Assembly (NCBI RefSeq): GCF_025465255.1
Contig: NZ_JAODNI010000147.1
Location: 1-54,024, forward strand
Source: Pseudonocardia sp.
GTDB taxonomy: Bacteria; Actinomycetota; Actinomycetes; Mycobacteriales; Pseudonocardiaceae
Direction: 5' to 3'
Length of the DNA stretch: 54,024 bases
The position numbers and the translations under genes are program-made. Below are positions 1 through 8,900 of the stretch, piece by piece. The notes under the pieces are model-generated. The model ran no database searches and was not told the origin of the DNA. It saw only the letters and a list, made by a program, of their open reading frames with translations. The first letter of the stretch is position 1; every line of letters begins with the position of its first letter.

Positions 1-374
1 GACAGCGCCCGGTCCTGGAGGCGTTGAGCGACCAGATCGACGCGCTGGCCCGGCTGAGCTACTACCACCGCGGGCTGACCGCCGCCTTCACCGCGGCGGT
101 ACTCGAGTACACGATCCGCACCGAACATACCCCGGACGCGGCCGACGACCTGGACCCCCGGAACGTCGTGCCGATGATCGCCCCGCTGTTGCGCCTGGTC
201 AGCTACGGCCAGGAGTCCGGGCAGCTGCGCGAGGACCCGTCGGCGTTGGAGATCAGCAGTGCCGTGGTCAACCTGCTGCTCGTCCGCAGCCTCAACCACA
301 AGGACGAGCCGGCGGAGGCGACGGCCGAGCTGCTGCGGACGCTGCTGTTCCGGACGATGGCGCCCCCTGCCTAA
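1..374 (+). CDS. TetR-family regulator, C-terminal fragment (5' end outside window)
   Basis: The reading frame is open from the first bases of the window to a TAA at 372-374, so this is the 3' end of a longer gene. The visible ~124 residues are helical and lack a DNA-binding domain. They resemble the ligand/dimerisation half of TetR regulators, with amphipathic helices, a stretch like TAAFTAAVLEYTIRTEH, and a final helix LLRTLLFRTMAPP. The HTH would lie upstream of the window. The TTG at 24 is an internal codon, not a start. Function is inferred from helical pattern and length only; the regulated genes cannot be told. Confidence 0.5.
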   Translation, partial: QRPVLEALSDQIDALARLSYYHRGLTAAFTAAVLEYTIRTEHTPDAADDLDPRNVVPMIAPLLRLVSYGQESGQLREDPSALEISSAVVNLLLVRSLNHKDEPAEATAELLRTLLFRTMAPPA

Positions 375-532
375 TGGTGGTCCCGCTCACGCACCGACCG
401 GCTCTCGAGGGCAGGCCCGCTCCCGCCCGTGCGCTGATCGGACACGATCCCGCGTGATGCGCACACAACCTCGTCGTCCGGCGAGCTTCACTCGAAGAGG
501 AACACCCACGCCTTTCGTCTCCGGAGTCGCTC

Positions 533-805
533 GTGCCCCCGTACCCCCGCTGCCCTGAGCCCGCCGAGCACGCCGCACACCTGATCGTCACCGCACGTCA
601 GCTCTGGCCCGGCGTTCCGCTGCTGCAGGCCCAGGGGGATCTGATGCCGACGACGGCCGCCACTCTGCTCGGTCGGCTCGAATCCGAGTTCGCCGAGGAT
701 CCCTGGGCGCTCGATCTGTTCGAGCTGGATTCCGATCTCGATGGTGTCGTCTCCGGCGTTCCCCTCGACGGCCTGCTCGCCGGCGCCCCCCGCGGAGCGC
801 TCTGA
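533..805 (+). CDS. Small acidic protein of unknown function
   Basis: A 90-codon frame starting at GTG 533 with almost exclusively G/C third positions, which supports real coding. The protein is acidic in its second half (run LDLFELDSDLDG) and has no signal peptide, membrane segment or cysteine cluster; Met38 and the LLGRLESEF segment suggest a short helical fold. I do not recognise a family. It lies alone between the TetR fragment and the AraC gene and ends just before a strong hairpin. The opposite-strand frame over the same bases has Arg/Pro/Gly-rich shadow composition. Confidence 0.5.
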   Translation: MPPYPRCPEPAEHAAHLIVTARQLWPGVPLLQAQGDLMPTTAATLLGRLESEFAEDPWALDLFELDSDLDGVVSGVPLDGLLAGAPRGAL

Positions 806-839
806 TCCTCCGCCTCTCGACGGTCCGCTCCCCGCGACC

Positions 840-875
840 CGACGCGCCAGGGGCAACGATGCCCCCGGCGCGTCG
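840..875. terminator. Strong hairpin between convergent genes
   Basis: Two 16-nt arms (840-855 and 860-875) pair with a single A/C mismatch around the tetraloop ACGA. The hairpin lies between the stop of the small + strand gene (805) and the stop of the leftward AraC gene (919). With no U-tract on either side it fits a bidirectional, U-less actinobacterial terminator. Confidence 0.7.
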
Positions 876-918
876 CAGCCGTCCTCGGCGGCCCGCGCGG
901 TGGGGGTGAGGTCCACCC

Positions 919-1908
919 CTACGCGGCCAGCGACCGGATCCGGGAGTGCCGAAGGGTTTCCGAGGGCGGGATGCCGTAGTTCGCCCGGTAGGCGAGGGAG
1001 AACCGGCCGGGGTGGGCGAAGCCGCAGCGCAGCGCGACCTGCGAGACGGTGACCGCGGTCGGATCCGCGCGGACGAGCGCGTCGTGGGCGCAAGCCAGCC
1101 GCAGCTCCTGTAGATAGCTCATCGGGGTGGTGCCCAGATGCCGGCGGAACGCCTCCTGCAACGACCGGACGCTGACCAGGGCAATGCGGGCGAGCTCGGC
1201 GACGGTGAACGGGTGGTCGGGTGTCGCCTCCATCGCCTCGACGGCCCGCTTGACCGGACCGGGACCCCAGGAGCGGACCGGGGCGGCGAGGGCGTCGCGG
1301 TAGGGATGCTCCACCGAGAACAGCAGACCGCGCAGCAGCGCCTCCTGCATCGGCGCGGCCGTGACGTCGTGGCTCAACAGTCCGCCCGGGGAGGTGGTCT
1401 CCGCGGCGATGAGCCGGACCAGGCGGGCCCAGCTCCGGCCGGCACCGTCCCCGATCTCCAGGTTCGGGGCCAGCTCCAGCGGCCGCCGTACCGAGCGCCC
1501 GAGCTGGTGCTCCAAGGCGTCCTCCAGCGCCCCGCTCTCGATCCTGACCGCGAAGGACCGGTAGTCGTCGCTGGTCCGCATGGCAATGCCGCCGATCGGT
1601 CGGAACACCGCCGCTCGCGTCGGGCCCACCGCGAACGAGGCGCCCCGGTGCTCGACGTCCATGTGTCCCGCGGCGGGGAAGTTGACGTAGTAGCAGGTCC
1701 CGAGGTCCGACATGTCGATCTGCATGCCGGCGGTGTAGAAGCAGTCGCCCACGCTGAGCGATCGGCGCGCCATACCGGAGAAACGGAACTCGTACGGGCG
1801 TCCTCGTCCGACCAGGTCCAGCGAGGTGTCGAAGTAGTTCGACCTGATGGCGTCCCGCGCGCCGTCCAGGTCCGACTCGTGGAACGAGAAGATCTCCGTA
1901 CCGGTCAT
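919..1908 (-). CDS. AraC-family transcriptional regulator
   Basis: A 329-residue cytoplasmic regulator. Residues ~30-200 form a beta-rich AraC-binding-like sensor (segments SVGDCFYTAG and GTCYYVNFPAAG). Residues ~225-325 form the double helix-turn-helix AraC domain, with the typical VSVRSLQEAFRRHLGTTP and the second HTH CGFAHPGRFSLAYRANYG. ATG at 1908 is preceded by a GAGG-type RBS. The gene lies 46 bp downstream of the thiamine-pyrophosphate enzyme in the same direction, so the two may be co-transcribed. The effector is unknown. Family assignment is secure, target genes are not. Confidence 0.9.
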   Translation of the reverse strand: MTGTEIFSFHESDLDGARDAIRSNYFDTSLDLVGRGRPYEFRFSGMARRSLSVGDCFYTAGMQIDMSDLGTCYYVNFPAAGHMDVEHRGASFAVGPTRAAVFRPIGGIAMRTSDDYRSFAVRIESGALEDALEHQLGRSVRRPLELAPNLEIGDGAGRSWARLVRLIAAETTSPGGLLSHDVTAAPMQEALLRGLLFSVEHPYRDALAAPVRSWGPGPVKRAVEAMEATPDHPFTVAELARIALVSVRSLQEAFRRHLGTTPMSYLQELRLACAHDALVRADPTAVTVSQVALRCGFAHPGRFSLAYRANYGIPPSETLRHSRIRSLAA

Positions 1909-1954
1909 ATCGACGACCTCGTATCCGGGTGGAACCTCGGCATCCCGTCAGCGC

Positions 1955-3766
1955 TCAGCTCTCCTGTTCGCGCTGGCGGCGCAGCTGGGCAGCGGCTCGG
2001 TCGCCGTCGGGCTCCTGGCGCAGCGCGGCGAGCATCTGCTCGACCTTCTCCTTGGGCTGCAGCGGCGCCAGCAGCGGGGTGTCGCGGTCGACGATCGCTT
2101 CGACGAGGAAGGGTCGGTCCGCGGCCAGGGCCTGCTGCCAGGCTTCGCCGATCCGGCCGGGCTCGTCGATGCGGGCTGCTCCCAGGCCGAGCAGCTCGGC
2201 GTAGCGGGCGTAGGGGAAGGGCGGGACCTCCTGCGAGACGGGGTAGCGGGGGTCGCCCTCCATCTCGCGTTGCTCCCAGGAGACCTCGGCCAGGTCGCCG
2301 TTGTGCAGCACGAGGACCACGAAGCGGGGGTCGGGCCAGTCGCGCCAGCGGTGGGCGACCGTGATCAGCTCGTTGAGGCCGTTCATCTGCATCGCGCCGT
2401 CGCCCGCCAGGACGATCGCCGGGCGGTCGGGATGGCCGAGCTTGCCGGCGATCGCGAAGGGCATGGCGCAGCCCATGGAGGCCAGGGTGCCGGAGATGTG
2501 GCCGCGCACGCCGGGTGGGAGCTGCAGGAAGCGGGCGTACCAGTAGGTGCACGACCCGACGTCGACGCTGACCAGCGCGTCGGCCGGGAGCAGACCCGAG
2601 AGGGCGTGCACCACCTGCTGGGGGTTGAGCAGCCCCTCCTTCCCGTCCGGCTGCTCCGAGGCGCGCTGATCGCGGATGTCACGCCAACGCCGGACGGCCG
2701 TCTCGACCTGCCTCCGCCACTGCGGGTCCGCGCGCGGCACGTCGCGCGTGTCCAGCCGGTCGCGCAGCGCCGCGAGGGTGTCCTTGGCGTCCCCCGTCAG
2801 GCCGACCTCGACCTCGGTCTTCGTACCGATGTTGCGGGCGGCGATGTCGATCTGGACGGCGCGGGCCTGCCCCGGGGCGGGGTAGAACTCCGTCCAGGGG
2901 TCGTTGCTACCGACGATGAGCAGGGTGTCGCAGGTGTTCATGAGCTCGGCCGAGGCCGTGGTGCCCAGGTGGCCCATCACACCGCAGTGGAAGGGCAGCG
3001 TCTCGTCCAGCACCGACTTGCCGAGCAGGGAGGCCGTCACCCCGGCGCCGAGCCGCTCGACGACGTCGACGACCTCGGCCTCCGCGCCGTAGGCACCCTG
3101 CCCGACCAGGACGGCCGGACGGGAGCCGAGGGCCAGCAGCTCCACGGCCCGGTCGAGGTCGGCCGGCACGGGCAGCACCTGCGGGCGCGACAGCGCCGTG
3201 CTGGTCGGCGCGACCCCGTGGGTGTGCGGGATCGACTCGGGCAGGGGCAGCTTCTGCATGTCGTGCGGGACGATGATGCAGGTGGGGGTGGAGGTGTCGA
3301 GCGCGGTGCGGAAGGCGTTGTCGACCACGAGCGGGAACTGCTCGGGGGACACCACCGTCTGCAGGTACTGGCCGCAGACGTCCTTGAACAGCGTGTGCAG
3401 GTCGACCTCCTGCAGGTAGCCGCTGCCCAGCGCCGTGGTCACGACCTGCCCGACGATCGCGACGACGGGTTTGCGGTCGAGCTTGGCGTCGTAGAGCCCG
3501 GTGAGCAGGTGGATGGCGCCGGGGCCCTGGGTCGCCAGGCAGACCCCGACCTCGCCGGTGGTCTTGGCGTGGCCGCTGGCCATGAACGCGGCCATCTCCT
3601 CGTGCCGGGCGGTGACGAGCTCGGGGTCGCCGCCGGCCCGGCGGAACGCCGCCAGGAGCGGGTCGATGCCGTCGCCGGCGTAGCCGAAGACGCGGCGCAC
3701 GCCCCAGTCCCGCAGCCGGCCGACGATGCCGTCACTGAGCAGGAGCGACGTGTCCGGCGCGTTCAT
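1955..3766 (-). CDS. Thiamine-pyrophosphate-dependent enzyme, PoxB/acetolactate-synthase-like
   Basis: A 603-residue TPP enzyme with the three-domain order of the pyruvate oxidase / acetolactate synthase family. The N-terminal PYR domain (1-~170) carries FGYAGDGIDPLLAAF and the activating Glu in RHEEMAA (around residue 56). A central FAD/Rossmann-like domain spans ~195-330. The C-terminal PP domain (~375-540) has the thiamine-binding GDGAMQMNGLNELI. Likely chemistry is decarboxylation of pyruvate or another 2-oxo acid, giving acetate, acetolactate or an aldehyde; the substrate cannot be read. The start was set at the ATG at 3764-3766 because upstream residues in frame are Arg/Pro/Gly-rich shadow. 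It overlaps a 15-codon upstream ORF by ATGA and precedes the araC gene. Confidence 0.85.
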   Translation of the reverse strand: MNAPDTSLLLSDGIVGRLRDWGVRRVFGYAGDGIDPLLAAFRRAGGDPELVTARHEEMAAFMASGHAKTTGEVGVCLATQGPGAIHLLTGLYDAKLDRKPVVAIVGQVVTTALGSGYLQEVDLHTLFKDVCGQYLQTVVSPEQFPLVVDNAFRTALDTSTPTCIIVPHDMQKLPLPESIPHTHGVAPTSTALSRPQVLPVPADLDRAVELLALGSRPAVLVGQGAYGAEAEVVDVVERLGAGVTASLLGKSVLDETLPFHCGVMGHLGTTASAELMNTCDTLLIVGSNDPWTEFYPAPGQARAVQIDIAARNIGTKTEVEVGLTGDAKDTLAALRDRLDTRDVPRADPQWRRQVETAVRRWRDIRDQRASEQPDGKEGLLNPQQVVHALSGLLPADALVSVDVGSCTYWYARFLQLPPGVRGHISGTLASMGCAMPFAIAGKLGHPDRPAIVLAGDGAMQMNGLNELITVAHRWRDWPDPRFVVLVLHNGDLAEVSWEQREMEGDPRYPVSQEVPPFPYARYAELLGLGAARIDEPGRIGEAWQQALAADRPFLVEAIVDRDTPLLAPLQPKEKVEQMLAALRQEPDGDRAAAQLRRQREQES

Positions 3767-3810
3767 GCGCCGGGTCCGGCCGTGCCGGGCGGGTGGTGCA
3801 GGTGGGTCAT
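3763..3810 (-). CDS. 15-codon upstream ORF coupled to the TPP enzyme gene
   Basis: An ATG at 3808-3810 is preceded by GGGAGG with 5-nt spacing, the best ribosome binding site in the region. It opens a frame MTHLHHPPGTAGPGA that ends at TGA 3763-3765. That TGA overlaps the ATG of the TPP enzyme (3764-3766) in an ATGA junction, so translation of the large enzyme is probably coupled to the short frame. The peptide has three His and four Pro but no run of one amino acid typical of classical attenuation. Alternatively the short frame is simply how this mRNA recruits ribosomes. Confidence 0.5.
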   Translation of the reverse strand: MTHLHHPPGTAGPGA

Positions 3811-4020
3811 GTGGGCCTCCCGAAGGGGAGCGTCCGGACGGGCGACCGGCCGCGTCGGTGGTAGGCCGGCGGGTACCCCTGACCGCGCCCGTCAAGCACC
3901 GCTCCTCGACGGCTCCCGTCCTGGCGGAGGCACGGACCGATCCGGCCACCCGCCCCGGGGATGACCATGCGGGGCCCGGGTACCTGGACGGGACGATCGG
4001 TGAGGCCGAGGAGGACCCAG

Positions 4021-5544
4021 GTGAGCGCTAGGTCGGTGTACGACGCGAGGGAGCACGGCCTGGTGGGGGACGGCGTCACCAACGACCAGCCCGCCCTCGC
4101 CGCGCTGGTGGACCGGCTCGGCCACGCGTACGCCGAGGACGGCCGGCCACGGATGATCGTGGTGCCGCCGGGGGACTACTGCATCCAGGACGTCGCGACG
4201 GTGTGGCGCTCGGGGGTCTCGCTGGTCGGCGCCGGTATGCAGGCGACCCGCTTCCTGCTCGCCAACCCCGGTGCCCCCGGGATGCCGACCCCGCTGATGT
4301 GGTTCACCGCCCTCCAGCACGGCGCCGGGCGGGACAACCACCTGGCCGACTGCACCTTCGCCTCCTTCGAGGTCGACGGCTCGGGGATGCAGTTGGACGA
4401 GTACGACCCGCTGGCCAAGGGCCTGGGCCTGCAATATGTGCTGCGCGGACGCTTCCGCGACATCTACGTCCACGACACCCCGGCGACCGGGTTCGGCTGC
4501 GACTTCCTGCAGGACACCGTGGTCGACGCCGTCCTGGCCGAGCGGTGCGGACGGCTCGACACCGGTGAGGAGCCGGGCGGGGCGGGGATCGGCATCGGCA
4601 TCGGCGGCTGGGGGGCCACCGAACGGCTGACCGTCACCGCGTGCACGGCCCGGGGCAACGGCACCAACGGGATCTTCGTCGAGCTGCAGCGGGAGGAGTG
4701 GGCGCCACCGAGGGGCATCCGGATCACCGCCTGCCACGTGGAGGACAACCGCTTCGGGATCTCCGACTGGGGCGCCGACGGGCTCGTCGTGACCGGCTGC
4801 ACGATGATCGGCAACCACGAGGCCGGGTTCGACATCTCGGCCCAGGGCACCACCTCGATCGCAGGCCGGGGCGGCATGGTGGTCAACTGCGTCATCGACG
4901 GCAATCTCGGCGACGGCGTCGGCATCGGCAACACGCCGGGCCCGTACACGATCAGCGGCAGCCGGATCAGCTCCAACGGGCGGTACGGCTACTGGGAACA
5001 CCACTACGGCGGGGGCTACTCCGGCCCGGTGACCGACCTGGTCCTGGACGGGAACTCCATCCACGACAACGGCCTGGACGGCATCCGGGTCGATGCCGGG
5101 ATCGACCACTCGGCCTTCACCCGCAACCGGATCCGCAACAACGGCCGGAGGGCCGCGCCGGCGACGTCGGGGGGCGGGTCCGGTGTCTCCTACGGTGACC
5201 TCAGGCTGACCGACGAGACCGCCGAGTGGCGCCCGGACGGCCACCGCGGCAAGCACGTCACCGTGGGGGAGGAGGACGCGGTGGTCCTGTTCAACACGGA
5301 GACCCAGCTCGCGCTGGCGCCGCACCGGCCGGGGGCCGGCAGGGCCTGGCGGTTGGGCCGGCCGCCGGACGGCGCGCCCTACGAGCTGCCGGGCGTGCCG
5401 CGGCGGCGGGCGGGGATCACCCTCGACGCCCCGGTCGGCGTGCTGGACCTCGACGGCAACCGGATCTGGGACGACCAGGAGGAGCCTACCCAGACCCATG
5501 TGACATGGGCCACCGAGCGGGCCTTCGGCGGGGCCGCCCGGTGA
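4021..5544 (+). CDS. Right-handed parallel beta-helix protein (pectate-lyase-3-like)
   Basis: A 507-residue protein starting at GTG 4021 behind an AGGAGG-like site (4008-4015). Residues ~5-45 match the pectate-lyase-3 opening (SVYDAREHGLVGDGVTND). Residues ~120-400 show repeated short strands of the form (V/I)xxCxxxxN and INGN(L)xxG, such as GCTMIGNHEAGFDIS and DGNSIHDNGLDGIRVDAG, the signature of a right-handed beta-helix. No signal peptide is visible, so it may be cytoplasmic or exported another way. A carbohydrate lyase, hydrolase or epimerase role is possible, but no catalytic set can be assigned. It is divergent from the TPP enzyme. Confidence 0.75.
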   Translation: MSARSVYDAREHGLVGDGVTNDQPALAALVDRLGHAYAEDGRPRMIVVPPGDYCIQDVATVWRSGVSLVGAGMQATRFLLANPGAPGMPTPLMWFTALQHGAGRDNHLADCTFASFEVDGSGMQLDEYDPLAKGLGLQYVLRGRFRDIYVHDTPATGFGCDFLQDTVVDAVLAERCGRLDTGEEPGGAGIGIGIGGWGATERLTVTACTARGNGTNGIFVELQREEWAPPRGIRITACHVEDNRFGISDWGADGLVVTGCTMIGNHEAGFDISAQGTTSIAGRGGMVVNCVIDGNLGDGVGIGNTPGPYTISGSRISSNGRYGYWEHHYGGGYSGPVTDLVLDGNSIHDNGLDGIRVDAGIDHSAFTRNRIRNNGRRAAPATSGGGSGVSYGDLRLTDETAEWRPDGHRGKHVTVGEEDAVVLFNTETQLALAPHRPGAGRAWRLGRPPDGAPYELPGVPRRRAGITLDAPVGVLDLDGNRIWDDQEEPTQTHVTWATERAFGGAAR

Positions 5545-5634
5545 CAGGGCGAAGGAGAGCGCGAGGACGACCGAGGGCTTCCTCGAGCGGTCGCGCGGGC
5601 GTGCCGCGGTCGACCACACCGAGCCCGCACGGGT

Positions 5635-7122
5635 TCAGAGCGTTCGCGCCGCGCAGCGCGCGTAGGTGTGCCGCCACGGCCGCAACTGCTCGAGGGCCGC
5701 CGCCGCGGCGATCACGCCGGGGTCGTCGTAGCGCCTGCCGATGATCTGCAGTCCCACGGGCAGATCGCCCTCGGCCATGCCGGCCGGCACGGACACCGCG
5801 GGATGGCCGCTGTAGTTGATCGGATACGTCATGCACCACCCGATCAGCGGGTTCACCTCGACGCCGTTGATGTGGGTGGGGCCGGCGGTGTTGCCGTCGT
5901 CCGCGTTGGGCACCGGCAGGCAGGCGAGGGTGGGCGTCAGGAGGAGGTCGTAGTTCCCGAAGACACCCTGGATCGCGTCGTAGACGCCGGTACGCATCTG
6001 CTGGTCCCGCAGGACCTCGACCGCGCTCGCCCGGTAGTTCGCCTCGACGTAGGAGCGGTACTCCGCGGGCAGGTCGTCGGCGTGGTCGGTCAGGAGATCG
6101 ATCCCCTGGGCCTTGAAGAGCTCGATGACCTCGACCCCGGCCATCATCCGGCACCAGAGCTCCGCCAACTCCTGCTGCCCGTAGGGCATCGTCATGGCGA
6201 TCTCGTCCACGACGGCGCCGGCGTCGCGGAACGCGGCCGCGGCCTGCGCGGTGACCGCGGCGACCTTCGGGTCGACCGGGTACATGCCGAAGTCGGGGCT
6301 GTAGGCGATGCGCTTGCCGGCCAGCGACCTCTCCGGCGTCGCGCAGGCCCCGACGTAGTCCACGGTCTCGTCGAGGGCGAACGGATCGCGCGGGTCGTAT
6401 CCGGTGAGCACCGAGGCGCCGAGGGCGACGTCGGCGACGCTGCGCCCGAGCACACCTTCGAACAGGAAGGGGCTGACCCCGGTGAAGGCGTTGGGCCGCG
6501 ACACGAACGGCACGCGCCCGAACGACGCCTTGTAGCCGACGACGCCGCACCAGGAGGCGGGGATCCGGATCGACCCGCCGCCGTCGGTGCCCTCCGCCAG
6601 GGGCAGCAGGCCGTCCGCCACGGCGGCCGCGGAACCGCCGGAGGATCCTCCCGAGTTCCGGTCCGTGTCGAACGGGTTGCGCGTGGGTCCGAACAGCGGG
6701 TTGTCACACGTGCCGCGGAAACCCATGACCGGCGAGTTGGTCTTGCCGAGCACGATCGCTCCCGCGGCCTTCATCCGTTCGGCGTAGGTGCAGTGGTGCT
6801 CGGCGATGTTCCCGCGCAGGGCGGGGATGCCGCCGAACGTCGACGGCCAGCCGGGGTGGAAGTCGAAGAGGTCCTTCAGCGCGGTGGGGACACCGTGCAG
6901 CGGCCCCAGCGCCTCCCCGTCCGTCACCGCTTTCTCCGCGCGCGTGGCCGCCTCCCTGGCCTCGTCGGCCGCGAGGAAGACGAACGCGTTGAGGCTGGGG
7001 TTGCGCTGCTCGATGCGGTCCAGGAAGTGGTCGACGATCTCCACGGGGGACACCTCGCGGCCGCGGACCGCCGCCGCCAGGTTCGTCGCGGACTCGTACG
7101 CCATGTCGTCGTCGAGAGGCAT
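5635..7122 (-). CDS. Amidase (amidase signature family)
   Basis: A 495-residue amidase-signature enzyme hydrolysing a carboxamide or related C-N bond. The Ser-cisSer-Lys triad can be placed: Lys83 in LKDLFDF, Ser160 in the Gly/Ser loop NSGGSSGGS, and Ser184 in GTDGGGSIRIPA (family usual is GTDTGGS, so Thr is Gly here). The spacings (77 and 24 residues) match the family. Length is normal. It is last in a leftward run MBL hydrolase - RidA-like protein - amidase, with only 37 bp after the RidA-like stop, suggesting deamination followed by amide hydrolysis in one catabolic pathway. The substrate is unknown. Confidence 0.9.
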   Translation of the reverse strand: MPLDDDMAYESATNLAAAVRGREVSPVEIVDHFLDRIEQRNPSLNAFVFLAADEAREAATRAEKAVTDGEALGPLHGVPTALKDLFDFHPGWPSTFGGIPALRGNIAEHHCTYAERMKAAGAIVLGKTNSPVMGFRGTCDNPLFGPTRNPFDTDRNSGGSSGGSAAAVADGLLPLAEGTDGGGSIRIPASWCGVVGYKASFGRVPFVSRPNAFTGVSPFLFEGVLGRSVADVALGASVLTGYDPRDPFALDETVDYVGACATPERSLAGKRIAYSPDFGMYPVDPKVAAVTAQAAAAFRDAGAVVDEIAMTMPYGQQELAELWCRMMAGVEVIELFKAQGIDLLTDHADDLPAEYRSYVEANYRASAVEVLRDQQMRTGVYDAIQGVFGNYDLLLTPTLACLPVPNADDGNTAGPTHINGVEVNPLIGWCMTYPINYSGHPAVSVPAGMAEGDLPVGLQIIGRRYDDPGVIAAAAALEQLRPWRHTYARCAARTL

Positions 7123-7159
7123 GAGACTCCTTCGGTGGGATGGGAAGCGGGGGTGCGGA

Positions 7160-7909
7160 TCAGAGCGCGCGCCACCCGCTCACGCGGCGCAGGTCCATCT
7201 CGAACTCGACCTCGACCACCGGGGGCCTGGTCAGCCAGCGCACGAATCCGTGACGGCCGACCGCCGGCAACCGGTCGAGCAGCATCTCCTCCAGGCCGGG
7301 GATCTCGTGAGCGGTGTAGACGTCCACGAGCGTGGGTGACTCCGCGTCCTTGCCCAGCCCGGCCAGCCGGGCCCGCATCTCGTCGACGACGTGATCGGCC
7401 TTCTTCGTCAGGCCGGCTTCGGAGACGTCGCCGCGGGCGACGATCGCGTCGGGATCGAGGCCGTCGATCTCTCCGCCTCCCGCGACCACGAAATCGACGC
7501 CCCCGGCGCCGGCCGACCTCCGGACGAGAAACGCGGACAGCAGCACGGGCTCCCCCGGCGCCGACCGGACGGGGACGACATTCGTCCGCGCGATCGGGTT
7601 CACCCCGTCCTCGAGCAGATCGCGCTCGGCGAGGAGCTGCTGGTACGTCTCGTTGAACTCGTCGAACGCCCCGAACGCGAACGGTGCCGGTGACCTCAGT
7701 TCGACACCGACCAGCGCGCTCGGCGGCAGACCTCGCTCGGCGCACTCCTCGTCGAGACGAGCGAAGCCGTCGACGACCGGGGGCGGAGAATCGAACCGCA
7801 CTCCGATGATCTCGTGACCCGGTTCGGCGGCCACCCCGGACGAATACGGGGCGATGGCGGGCAGGTACCGGTAGGTCCCGGTGCTGTGCTGCGACGCGGC
7901 GTACGGCAT
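7160..7909 (-). CDS. RidA/YjgF-like protein, possible aminomuconate-type deaminase
   Basis: A 249-residue protein without membrane segments. The pattern YRYLPAIAPYSSGV, FDSPPPVVDGF, FDEFNETYQQLL and the late NPIARTNVVPV followed by a beta strand is that of a RidA-like chorismate-mutase fold, where a conserved Arg binds carboxylate (here Arg in IARTNV). Some RidA relatives and a separate CnbZ-type group are 2-aminomuconate deaminases. Placement between an MBL hydrolase and an amidase fits imine/enamine or aminomuconate deamination. The fold call is from motif recall and is tentative; the C-terminal 90 residues (HEIPGLEEMLLDRLPAVGRH) look like a second related half. Confidence 0.5.
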   Translation of the reverse strand: MPYAASQHSTGTYRYLPAIAPYSSGVAAEPGHEIIGVRFDSPPPVVDGFARLDEECAERGLPPSALVGVELRSPAPFAFGAFDEFNETYQQLLAERDLLEDGVNPIARTNVVPVRSAPGEPVLLSAFLVRRSAGAGGVDFVVAGGGEIDGLDPDAIVARGDVSEAGLTKKADHVVDEMRARLAGLGKDAESPTLVDVYTAHEIPGLEEMLLDRLPAVGRHGFVRWLTRPPVVEVEFEMDLRRVSGWRAL

Positions 7910-7922
7910 GGGCAGGTACTCC

Positions 7923-7980
7923 AGGAGGATCAGGCCGGCGCGGCGGCGGAGAGGAGGATCAGGCCGGCGCGGCGGCGGAG
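7923..7980. repeat. 29-bp perfect tandem duplication
   Basis: Bases 7923-7951 and 7952-7980 are identical 29-mers (AGGAGGATCAGGCCGGCGCG continuing GCGGCGGAG). The pair fills most of the 75-bp gap between the MBL hydrolase stop and the RidA-like start, so the duplication lengthens the leader of the RidA-like gene without changing either protein. It looks recent because the copies do not differ. Confidence 0.9.
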
Positions 7981-7984
7981 CGGC

Positions 7985-8797
7985 TCAGTCGAAGTACTTG
8001 GCCTGGGCCTGCAGCTCCTCGAGCACGGTCGCGTCGTGGCCGTAGACCATCGTGGCGTCGTAGCGCTTCTGGATCTGCTGGGTCCAGCGGAAGCTCTCCC
8101 ACCAGGCGTGCGAGTTGCGGCCGAGCCAGCCCTGGGGCAGGCCCTGCTCGAACAGGTCGCGCACGTGGAACAGGTCGCTGGTCAGCATGAAGTGCCCGGA
8201 GTTGCGGGTCTCGACCTGCATGGTCATCAGGCCGGGGGTGTGGCCGGGCATGTGCCGCAGGGTGATGCCCTCGAACAGCTCGGTCTCGTCGCGGTGGATG
8301 GGCTGCCAGTTCAGCTCCCAGTGGAGGTCGCCGGGCACGTAGGCGCCGATGTCCTCCTTGGTCGCGACCGCGTAGGAGTGCTCCTTGATCTCCTTCGCGT
8401 GGGCGTAGATCGGGATGTTCTTGCCCTTGAAATGCTCCAACCCGCCGGCGTGGTCGAGGTGCAGGTGCCCCATGACGACGGCCTGGATGTCGTCGATGCC
8501 GTACCCGGCGGCCTCGAGGGCCTTGTCGAGGTGGTGCTCCTCCTCGTAGACGTTGACGGGGAAGGCTTCCCAGGCGGGCGCGGGCCAGTCCTCCTCGGCG
8601 TTCTGCGCGCAGCCGGTCTCGAACAGGATCGGGCCTGCCTGGGGGTGCTCGATCACGGCGGCGATGACGGCGACCCGGCGACGCTCGTAGTGCGGGTGCG
8701 GCTCGGACTGCACCGCCGCGTTGCATCCGCGGATGAAGAAGCCGTCGTCGGTGTCGATCCGGCCGAGGTCGAGCAGGGACAACTTCGTTCCAGCCAT
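7985..8797 (-). CDS. MBL-fold hydrolase, acyl-homoserine-lactonase-like
   Basis: A 270-residue metallo-beta-lactamase-fold enzyme. The zinc ligands are visible as HLHLDHAGG (His111, His113, Asp115, His116), His186 in MPGHTPG, Asp208 in LTSDL and His254 in YGHD, the dinuclear set of the AHL-lactonase branch. It probably opens a lactone or another ester ring; true quorum-quenching activity cannot be inferred. ATG at 8797 was chosen over the longer frame because a GAAGAGG site precedes it and upstream residues are shadow-like. It heads a leftward operon with the RidA-like and amidase genes and is divergent from a GntR regulator. Confidence 0.85.
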   Translation of the reverse strand: MAGTKLSLLDLGRIDTDDGFFIRGCNAAVQSEPHPHYERRRVAVIAAVIEHPQAGPILFETGCAQNAEEDWPAPAWEAFPVNVYEEEHHLDKALEAAGYGIDDIQAVVMGHLHLDHAGGLEHFKGKNIPIYAHAKEIKEHSYAVATKEDIGAYVPGDLHWELNWQPIHRDETELFEGITLRHMPGHTPGLMTMQVETRNSGHFMLTSDLFHVRDLFEQGLPQGWLGRNSHAWWESFRWTQQIQKRYDATMVYGHDATVLEELQAQAKYFD

Positions 8798-8900
8798 GGG
8801 GTGCCTCTTCCGTCCGACGCGGTGGTGATCCCACGGCCTCGACGTTCGCACCCACCGGAGGAGTTCCGTACACGAGATCCGAGGGCCCACATCGTCGACC

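Noticed and set aside
428..444. Possible third TGTCCC-type activator site
   Set aside because: Only one half (CGGACA) matches; the other half reads CGTGCG.
1138..3964. Long + strand open frames (408 and 705 codons) across the AraC and TPP genes
   Set aside because: Arg/Gly/Val/Asp-rich shadow composition with no family motif; the opposite strand carries intact AraC and TPP-enzyme motifs.
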